Shown here piece after piece: positions 58,553 through 64,000 of a stretch of 64,000 bases of DNA. How positions within the stretch are numbered: the stretch's first letter is position 1; every line of letters begins with the position of its first letter. The position numbers and the translations under genes are program-made. Source of the stretch: Paenarthrobacter aurescens (lineage in GTDB: Bacteria > Actinomycetota > Actinomycetes > Actinomycetales > Micrococcaceae). The stretch spans positions 124,001 to 188,000 of the forward strand of contig NZ_JAOEFX010000007.1 in NCBI RefSeq assembly GCF_025421775.1, read 5' to 3'. The notes beneath the pieces were generated by a model, which ran no database searches, was not told the DNA's origin, and saw only the letters and a list, made by a program, of their open reading frames with translations.

Positions 58553-59505
58553 CCAGCGCACCCAAGGCGGGGATCGTCGTCGTCGGCTCCCTCAACGCCG
58601 ACCTCACCATCTACTGCGACCGACTCCCCCAACCCGGCGAGACGGTCCATGGCAATGGCTTCGCCGTAAATCCCGGCGGCAAGAGTGCCAATCAGGCGGT
58701 GGCTGCCAGCAAGCTGGGCGGTCAGGTCAGCCTGATCGGCGCCGTGGGCGACGACTCCAACGGCACCATGCTTTTGGACTCGACGGCCAGCGCAGGGGTG
58801 GACGTCTCCCGCGTCCGACGCTCCGACGTCGCCACCGGCGTCGCAGTCATTTCCGTGGACGCCAAGGGAGAGAACAGCATCATCATCTCCGCCGGTGCCA
58901 ACGGCACGCTAAGGCCCTCGGACGTCATGTCCGACGCCTTCCGGGACGCAGCCGTGGTGTGCCTCTGCCTGGAAGTGGGAATCGATACGGTGACCGCCGC
59001 CGCCCAAGCAGGGCACGACGCCGGAGCAACCGTTTTGCTGAACCTCTCGCCTTACGCCGAGGTGCCGGAGGTTTTGGCCGGGTTGAGTGACGTGCTGCTG
59101 GTGAACGCCCACGAGGCCTCGCTGTTCCTGGGCACGGAAGCGGACGTTCCCGATGCCGATGCGGAGGCCGAAGCGTGGGAGCCGGTCCGGAGCCAGTTCG
59201 CCGACCGGGGGTTGCAGCGCGTGCTGGTCACCCTCGGCGCGCAAGGGTCCGTGGTACTCGATTCCCTGGCTCGCGATACCGAGGATCACATCACCCGGAT
59301 TGCCCCGACACGCGTCAACGCCGTGGACACCACTGGTGCCGGTGACGCGTTCACTGGTGCGGTCGCAGCGCGCTTGGCATCCGGGGAATCCCTCGCCGAC
59401 GCCGCAGCGTTTGCCTCGGTAGCCGCGGCGTTGGCCGCAACCAGGAAGGGCACGCAGGCCGCGTACCCAAGCACCGCCGACGTCGAGGATCTGCGGGGCG
59501 CTTAG
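58549..59505 (+). CDS. rbsK: Ribokinase
   Basis: A 318-residue PfkB-family kinase: VVVGSLNADLTIYCDRLPQP at the start, NPGGKSANQAVAASKLGGQV for sugar binding and VDTTGAGDAFTGAVAARLAS, the ATP/anion-hole signature with the catalytic aspartate. It phosphorylates ribose released by the nucleoside hydrolase to ribose-5-phosphate. Last gene of the three-gene operon; repeat copy C follows 12 nt after the stop. Confidence 0.93.
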   Translation: MTSAPKAGIVVVGSLNADLTIYCDRLPQPGETVHGNGFAVNPGGKSANQAVAASKLGGQVSLIGAVGDDSNGTMLLDSTASAGVDVSRVRRSDVATGVAVISVDAKGENSIIISAGANGTLRPSDVMSDAFRDAAVVCLCLEVGIDTVTAAAQAGHDAGATVLLNLSPYAEVPEVLAGLSDVLLVNAHEASLFLGTEADVPDADAEAEAWEPVRSQFADRGLQRVLVTLGAQGSVVLDSLARDTEDHITRIAPTRVNAVDTTGAGDAFTGAVAARLASGESLADAAAFASVAAALAATRKGTQAAYPSTADVEDLRGA

Positions 59506-59517
59506 CCCCAGCCTCCC

Positions 59518-59586
59518 ACCCAACTGGGTCGCAGTTAAGCGCGTTCTGAGAGCTCAGAACGCGATTAGCTGCGACCTACTTGGGTT
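59518..59586. repeat. 69-bp palindromic repeat, copy C
   Basis: Starts ACCCAACTGGGTCGCAGTTA and ends CTTGGGTT; the arms GCGCGTTCTGAG/CTCAGAACGCG pair perfectly around AG-CT. It lies between convergent rbsK and a small membrane protein gene and overlaps the latter's stop codon. Same length as copies A and B, so one family. Confidence 0.8.
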
Positions 59587-59890
59587 AAGCGGACTTCCGG
59601 GCGGCGCGCTCCACGGCCTTACGGCTCAAGGCACCGTGGCCTGCAAACAAGCGGGGAACAACCAAGTAGACAGCCGTGGGAACGACGAACGCCGTCAAGA
59701 CGAGTGCCCGAAGGACCGGGTGCCACGGTTCCATGATCGGGCCAAGGACCAGCATGCCTATGGACACGAGCGGGAAGATGGCAAGCCACGTGATGAGGGC
59801 ACGCATGTGAACGGACGGCGCTTTTGGACGAGCGGTGACCACAGCGGCCGGTTCGGCGGCGGTGGTTTCAGAAGTAGCTTGGGCAGTCAT
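59585..59890 (-). CDS. Small two-helix membrane protein controlled by TetR
   Basis: A 101-residue protein from ATG 59890, which follows TTGGAG at good spacing. Residues ~29-50 (HMRALITWLAIFPLVSIGML) and 58-80 (HPVLRALVLTAFVVPTAVYL) are membrane helices; the Ala/Glu-rich N-terminus is cytosolic. Similar small proteins accompany TetR genes in actinobacteria. Divergent from the TetR gene across two related palindromes, so likely its target. Function unknown. Confidence 0.72.
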   Translation of the reverse strand: MTAQATSETTAAEPAAVVTARPKAPSVHMRALITWLAIFPLVSIGMLVLGPIMEPWHPVLRALVLTAFVVPTAVYLVVPRLFAGHGALSRKAVERAARKSA

Positions 59891-59899
59891 GGGATTCTC

Positions 59900-59969
59900 C
59901 AACTAAACGGTTGCTTTTGGCCTGGAATCAGAATAACTGCGCCAGGGAACAATTACAACTACCTAGTTG
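59900..59969. promoter_or_regulatory. Two TetR-type operators
   Basis: CAACTA-CC-TAGTTG (59956-59969) is a perfect palindrome 20 nt before the TetR start. CAAC-TAAACG-GTTG (59900-59903, 59910-59913) is a related site 10 nt before the membrane protein start. Both share the CAACTA half-site, consistent with control of both genes by the TetR protein. Confidence 0.72.
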
Positions 59970-59989
59970 GAAACTGGTAATATGACCCT

Positions 59990-60598
59990 ATGGCATGGGA
60001 CACAGAGCGAACCAAGGCACTGCTGCTGCAGGCAGCCACCTCCGAGTTCTGCACGCGTGGACTGGCTGGCGCCCGCATTGACCGCATCGCGGCCGAGGCC
60101 GGCGTCAACAAGGAGCGGATCTACCAATACTTCGGCAACAAAAATGCGCTCTTCGATGCCGTGATCGTCGCCGCCCTGAGCTCCCTCATGGATGAAGTGC
60201 CCATTGAGGGCAGCGGGCCCGAGGCCATGGCGGACTACGCCGGCAGACTCTTCGATCACCATCAGAAAGACGCAACGGCGCCACGCCTCCTGTTCTGGGA
60301 AGGACTCGAACGGGGCACCGAGGTTGTTGGCCTGCCAAAACGCATGGCGAACTGCGCATCGAAGGTCAACAGCACCATCGCTGCCCTGCCGGGGGTCTCA
60401 CGGGAAGACGCCGGAGATCTCCTCATCACCATCGTGAGCTTGTGCGACGCCGCCCCTGTACTGCCCGCGCTCGACGGACTGATGGCGGGCGCCGAGCCAG
60501 GCCGGGCCGAAAGGCGACGCGCCGCCGTCGTACGTACCGTATATCTGGCCGCCGCAGCGCTGGCCGCCGAAGCCAAAGCCCCGGCGGCCACCGCCTAA
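59990..60598 (+). CDS. TetR-family transcriptional regulator
   Basis: A 202-residue TetR protein: FCTRGLAGARIDRIAAEAGV NKERIYQYFGNKNALFDAVI is a full HTH with the family's YxYFxxKxxLF ending. The C-terminal ligand domain is helical and Ala-rich. Probably controls the divergent small membrane protein and itself. It converges on the M60 peptidase gene with a 3-nt gap. Confidence 0.9.
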   Translation: MAWDTERTKALLLQAATSEFCTRGLAGARIDRIAAEAGVNKERIYQYFGNKNALFDAVIVAALSSLMDEVPIEGSGPEAMADYAGRLFDHHQKDATAPRLLFWEGLERGTEVVGLPKRMANCASKVNSTIAALPGVSREDAGDLLITIVSLCDAAPVLPALDGLMAGAEPGRAERRRAAVVRTVYLAAAALAAEAKAPAATA

Positions 60599-60601
60599 GC
60601 C

Positions 60602-62098
60602 CTACTGGGCGCCGGCTTCTTCAAACTGTGAGCGCGCGGCAAGGGACTTTTGCGCCTGGATCTGCTTGGCCAGCATGAGCTGTGCTTCATCCCGAATGAG
60701 AGTGGGATCGCTCGACGGCGGCACCAGACCTGCCGCTGCGATCTGGGCACGCGCGTCATCGTCAACTGCGAAGCCCCACTTGAGGAAGAAGTCGCTCAAG
60801 TCAGCGTTCGCGGCCTTACTGGCCCACACCACAAAGTTGCGCAGACGGTAGACCTCATCCCAGTAGTCACCCTTCGGAGGCCGCTGCTCCCTGATGATCT
60901 TGTGCAACGTCGGCCAGAAGTTCTTGAAGCCCAGGCGGAGCTGTTCGAACATGACCAAGCGTTCCATGCCGTCGAAAGTGGTCCCGTAGACTACCCCTTC
61001 GCTGCCGATCATGGGCACGGCCGATTCCCACGGAGTCAGGCCAGTGGTCCCGTCCGGAACGTGCAGCCGGGGCTGCTGGCCATACTTCTTGGCGAAGCTC
61101 GCGTTCACGGCGAGTGAGTAGATGTTCACCGTGATCTCGGTGAGGGACGTTGGCTTGTAGGTGACCTGCTGATGCTGGTGGCCCAGCTCGTGATAAATCC
61201 CCCAGCCCCGCATGCGCAGCCCTTCCACGGTAAGGAGGCGATCCTGGATGGGCGGCGGGAACGAGGTATGGCCGTGCGTGGCGTAAGCCCCAACGTTGGC
61301 GATCGCCGAGGGGTACCCCACCAAATGGTACGGGTGGGCCTGCCGGGCATGAATCGGACTGGAACCGTCGTACCCGCTGGTCACGTCCTCAATGGAGATC
61401 AGGTCCTCGAACGTGAACATCAAGTCGGAGTGGTTCTCGGAGCGATACCGCAGGGCGGACGCACGCTCCACAGTGACAGTGGCATGGGCACTGACGAGTT
61501 CCACAAACGGGGTGGGCCGCTCATCGAGTTGCCGCTGGAATTCGAGTTCGCTGGTGCGGCCATAGACGAAGTACGGCATCGGCTGCGCAACGGCGTCCAA
61601 GGTGGCACTGACATAGCCGCTGCTTCCAATCGCCTTGTAGTAGATCACGCCACCTCCTCCGTCGGTGACGACGTTCTTGCCCTTCTTGAGTGGATACTCA
61701 CGGGACTTCTTAAACTCCGGGCGGGCGTCGGCGTCAGGTGCGCCCACCACCAGCACCGCGTCCGCCGCGGTCATCGCCTTCACAGTCACCGTCAACGCCG
61801 CGCCTGCGGGAAGGTAGAAGCCCGTGGATTGCAGGTTGGTGGTGCAGAGGGAGATTTGGAGCCTGTCCTCCTCCGCGCCGTGGGAATCCGGCATCGCGGT
61901 GACGATTTGGCTGCGTGACTGGCTGGTTCGGGTATCCGCCACTGCGGGCGCCGCAGCCCACGGAACCATCATGCCCCCGGCAACGACGGCCATGGCCCCC
62001 AGGGCGCCGCGCCTGCTGATGCTGTGCCGCCCCAAGGACCGCAGCCCCGTGTTGTCGAATTTCGTGGAATCGGGGACGGCGCTATGGCTTTCACTCAT
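60602..62098 (-). CDS. Tat-exported M60-like metallopeptidase
   Basis: A 498-residue secreted protein. The twin-arginine signal reads SISRRGALGAMAVVAGGMMV and is cleaved near APAVADT. A central gluzincin site GIYHELGHQHQQVTYKPTSL (HExxH) has the spacing and context of M60 (enhancin-like) peptidases, with a downstream glutamate region TEITVNIYSLAVN. M60 enzymes cut O-glycosylated proteins such as mucins. Catalytic histidines and glutamate are intact. Two cre-like boxes lie upstream, so sugar-dependent control is likely. In a soil actinobacterium the substrate could be plant, fungal or bacterial glycoproteins. Confidence 0.85.
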   Translation of the reverse strand: MSESHSAVPDSTKFDNTGLRSLGRHSISRRGALGAMAVVAGGMMVPWAAAPAVADTRTSQSRSQIVTAMPDSHGAEEDRLQISLCTTNLQSTGFYLPAGAALTVTVKAMTAADAVLVVGAPDADARPEFKKSREYPLKKGKNVVTDGGGGVIYYKAIGSSGYVSATLDAVAQPMPYFVYGRTSELEFQRQLDERPTPFVELVSAHATVTVERASALRYRSENHSDLMFTFEDLISIEDVTSGYDGSSPIHARQAHPYHLVGYPSAIANVGAYATHGHTSFPPPIQDRLLTVEGLRMRGWGIYHELGHQHQQVTYKPTSLTEITVNIYSLAVNASFAKKYGQQPRLHVPDGTTGLTPWESAVPMIGSEGVVYGTTFDGMERLVMFEQLRLGFKNFWPTLHKIIREQRPPKGDYWDEVYRLRNFVVWASKAANADLSDFFLKWGFAVDDDARAQIAAAGLVPPSSDPTLIRDEAQLMLAKQIQAQKSLAARSQFEEAGAQ

Positions 62099-62150
62099 GG
62101 ATCATCCTTTTGTCCGGGCCAATCATCGTAACCAGCCTCACGGGTTAAAA

Positions 62151-62229
62151 TGAAAGCGCTTACTACGGCTTAAGGCAAGCTTTTCTTCAAAATAGATACA
62201 CATTGGTCCTGAAATAGAAAGCGTTTACT
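62151..62229. promoter_or_regulatory. Two cre-like (LacI-type) boxes upstream of the M60 gene
   Basis: TGAAAGCGCTTACT (62151-62164) and AGAAAGCGTTTACT (62216-62229) fit the catabolite/LacI-type pattern TGnAAnCGnTnnC, 65 nt apart. They lie 53 and 118 nt upstream of the M60 start; the second could also affect the divergent phosphatase gene. Confidence 0.68.
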
Positions 62230-62311
62230 AAACACGCCTGACAATATGTGACAGATTCGACACCGAAAATGACTTTGTTGTGGAGTGGCCCCCTAGCCAA
62301 GACGGGGTGCC

Positions 62312-62884
62312 ATGAATCATGCTTGCTGCATGTACTCAACGACGAGCCCATACCGCATCATCACGGTCTGCACTGGAAACATCTGCCGCTCGCCCATGGC
62401 AGCGCTCATGCTCACCGAAGCCTTCGAAGCGGAAGGGCTCGGCAAGCTTGCAGCGGTCGACTCTGCGGGCACCACGGGATATGAAGTTGGGCATCCCATA
62501 GACCCCCGCGCGGCACGCGTCCTCACAGCCCGGCACATCGCGTCGGAGGACCACATTGCACGTAAGTGGCGGCGTGAATGGTTCCTCGATCGCGACTTGA
62601 TCCTTGCCCTCGACGTTGACCATTTCGGCTGGCTCCAGGAAGGCGCCCCGGACCACGCTTCGCTGGAAAAAGTGCGGATGCTGCGCAGCTTCGATCCGCG
62701 CATGGCCGGGCGCAGCTCCTTGGACCTGGGCATCGAGGACCCCTGGTACGGCGGCCACACTGACTTCGACAACACGTGGGCCCTCATCAAAGCCGCCATC
62801 CCGGGCATCGTGCAGCACACCAAAGCAGCGATCACCGCTGCAGAGAAAGCCAACGAGCACCAGCAGGTAACCTCTATGTCATGA
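62312..62884 (+). CDS. Low-molecular-weight protein tyrosine phosphatase
   Basis: A 190-residue LMW-PTP. The P-loop is IITVCTGNICRSPMAALML (C-x5-R-S), the general acid loop GIEDPWYGGHTDFDNTW near residue 150. Both catalytic elements are intact. ATG 62312 or 62330 may be the start; neither has a strong ribosome site. Unlike the arsC genes it keeps the phosphatase-type arginine and DPW loop. Overlaps the next gene by 4 nt. Confidence 0.9.
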   Translation: MNHACCMYSTTSPYRIITVCTGNICRSPMAALMLTEAFEAEGLGKLAAVDSAGTTGYEVGHPIDPRAARVLTARHIASEDHIARKWRREWFLDRDLILALDVDHFGWLQEGAPDHASLEKVRMLRSFDPRMAGRSSLDLGIEDPWYGGHTDFDNTWALIKAAIPGIVQHTKAAITAAEKANEHQQVTSMS

Positions 62885-64000
62885 CCCCTGCACCCGTGAT
62901 CATCGCTGTTGACGGCAGGTCCGGCGCAGGAAAGACCACACTGGCCGTTGAACTGGCGGCCCGGCTGAGGCAGCACCACAAAGTTGCGCTGTTCCATCTG
63001 GAAGACATTTACCCCGGCTGGAACGGCCTACGCACAGGCATCGAACGCTACGTGGACACGGTCCTGACGCCACTGAGCTCCGGCCATGCCGCCGAGTGGA
63101 CCAGCTGGGATTGGGAACGGCACTACGACGGCGGGCTGAACGTGACCCTGCCTGCCGAGATCGTGATTGTTGAGGGTGTCGGCGCTGCCGCGGACGCTGC
63201 CCGTTCCATGCTGGACGCCGTGGTGTGGGTCGAATCCCCCGGTGACGATCGCCGTCGTCGTGCTTTGGCGCGGGACGGAAGCACCTACGAACCGTACTGG
63301 GACGGCTGGGCCGCCCAGGAGGATGAGTGGCTGGAGTCGGATTCGGTGATCAGCGCCGCTGACGTCCGCGTGCAAAACCTTGCCGATGGAAGCGCCCCGG
63401 ACAACGTCCTGCAGGCCCTGATGTATCTGCCGTCGCTCGCGGCCATCCTGTCCCCGGAACTCAGCGCCCGGCGCGGATTGCAGCTGCGCTCCGAGCGACT
63501 GGACGCCACCCCGGACGCGGCGCAGCTTTTCGAGGTACTTTATGGCCGTTCCGCCAACGCCGTCTGGCTTGATTCCTCCAACGCATCGGCCGTGGCCGGG
63601 AGGTCCCAGGCTGCGGCCCGCAGCCGCTTCAGCATCCTGGCGGACGACGGCGGCACTTACGGCCAGTCGGCGCTCCACCGGTCCGGCGCCACCCAGGTGA
63701 CAGCAGGTTCCGCCACGGTGACCACCTCCGGGCCGTTCTTCCGCTGGCTGGATTCCGTCTGGGGTCGTCGGGCCGTCCGTGCACCCCGCGGTTACGACGG
63801 CCAGTTCACGCTCGGTTGGCTCGGGTACCTAGGCTACGAACTCAAACGGGAAACCGGCGGCAACGACGTCCTCGCCGATACTCCTGACGCGGCCCTTCTC
63901 TTCGCCGGCCGCGCAGTGGTGCTGGATCATCGCGAACAGACTGTGTGGCTGCTTGCCCTGGAGGCGCCCGACGCCGATGCCTGGTTGCACGAGGCCCGCA
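62881..64000 (+). CDS. pabB: P-loop nucleoside-kinase-like domain fused to PabB, 3' end outside window
   Basis: The frame stays open from ATG 62881 to the window end (373 residues seen). Residues ~6-190 form a uridine-kinase-like P-loop domain: VIIAVDGRSGAGKTTLAVEL (Walker A) and VALFHLEDIYPGWNGLRTGI. From ~215 the sequence turns into the N-terminal domain of aminodeoxychorismate synthase component I: VLYGRSANAVWLDSSNAS, RSRFSILAD and YDGQFTLGWLGYLGYELKRE (the G-Y-x-GYELK motif). The PabB catalytic half should follow beyond 64000. PabB makes aminodeoxychorismate for folate synthesis; the role of the kinase-like domain is unknown. Confidence 0.85.
   Translation, partial: MTPAPVIIAVDGRSGAGKTTLAVELAARLRQHHKVALFHLEDIYPGWNGLRTGIERYVDTVLTPLSSGHAAEWTSWDWERHYDGGLNVTLPAEIVIVEGVGAAADAARSMLDAVVWVESPGDDRRRRALARDGSTYEPYWDGWAAQEDEWLESDSVISAADVRVQNLADGSAPDNVLQALMYLPSLAAILSPELSARRGLQLRSERLDATPDAAQLFEVLYGRSANAVWLDSSNASAVAGRSQAAARSRFSILADDGGTYGQSALHRSGATQVTAGSATVTTSGPFFRWLDSVWGRRAVRAPRGYDGQFTLGWLGYLGYELKRETGGNDVLADTPDAALLFAGRAVVLDHREQTVWLLALEAPDADAWLHEAR

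Noticed and set aside
57029..58561. A 510-codon minus-strand frame opposite the MFS transporter
   Set aside because: His/Glu/Gly-rich shadow of a conserved transporter, with no start signals or family resemblance.

Overview
The window looks like a chromosomal segment of a high-GC Gram-positive actinobacterium, most likely Arthrobacter or Paenarthrobacter. Support: a copper amine oxidase that reads like the Arthrobacter globiformis enzyme, a DinB2-type polymerase, ECF41 and ECF42 sigma modules with their usual partners, mycothiol-type arsenate reductases and actinobacterial codon use. No rRNA, tRNA, CRISPR array or complete insertion sequence was seen. Family assignments come from reading the proteins; no search was run.

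Layout. (1) 1-1.5 kb: the end of a PhoD phosphatase, a 69-bp palindromic repeat and the last 51 codons of a GMC oxidoreductase cut off at 1510. (2) 1.5-13.8 kb: a patchy accessory region, visibly less GC-rich. It holds decayed genes (SRAP peptidase, DUF4192, SNF2-type helicase, AraC tail), frameshifted genes, an ECF sigma/membrane-protein pair, two immunity-type genes (Imm11, SUFU), a TPR protein with a lost N-terminus, an Abi/HEPN protein, a serine recombinase and an unassigned secreted protein. (3) 13.8-25.2 kb: a co-directional, tightly packed contractile injection system (eCIS/PVC type): terminator-like Pvc16, sheath, tube, proline-rich repeat protein, CIS tube/LysM-type protein, VgrG-like spike, PAAR-like tip, gp25 and J baseplate proteins, a tail-I-like protein and two membrane proteins, one with PASTA domains. 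The J protein carries a beta-propeller-like C-terminal half. No AAA+ ATPase or tape-measure gene is in the window.

(4) 25.2-38.4 kb: metabolic and regulatory genes: AlaA-type aminotransferase, zinc alcohol dehydrogenase, an AhpD-like/ECF41 pair with a recognisable ECF41 promoter, a copper amine oxidase divergent from a TetR regulator across a palindromic operator, a two-gene HTH/nucleotidyltransferase module resembling a toxin-antitoxin pair, LysE exporter, aldehyde dehydrogenase and prephenate dehydratase. (5) 38.4-44.5 kb: an arsenic island with acr3-arsC-trxB-arsO-arsC-arsC on the minus strand and arsR-arsN divergent from a shared operator. (6) 44.5-54.8 kb: a PEP-utilising swivel-domain protein, MMPL transporter/MarR divergon, methyltransferase, YCII/ECF42 pair, aldo/keto reductase, DinB2-like polymerase and LysE exporter. 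(7) 54.8-59.5 kb: a nucleoside salvage locus: LacI regulator divergent from nucleoside hydrolase-MFS transporter-ribokinase. (8) 59.5-64 kb: a TetR/membrane protein divergon, a Tat-exported M60-like peptidase with two cre-like boxes upstream, a low-molecular-weight phosphatase and the start of a P-loop kinase-PabB fusion cut by the window end.

The most notable signals are the reduced eCIS with its propeller-bearing baseplate and PASTA membrane protein; a family of 69-bp palindromes, each found between convergent genes; the scar-filled accessory region directly beside the eCIS; the HTH/nucleotidyltransferase pair under a nested palindrome; and the DinB polymerase with isoleucine at the steric-gate position.
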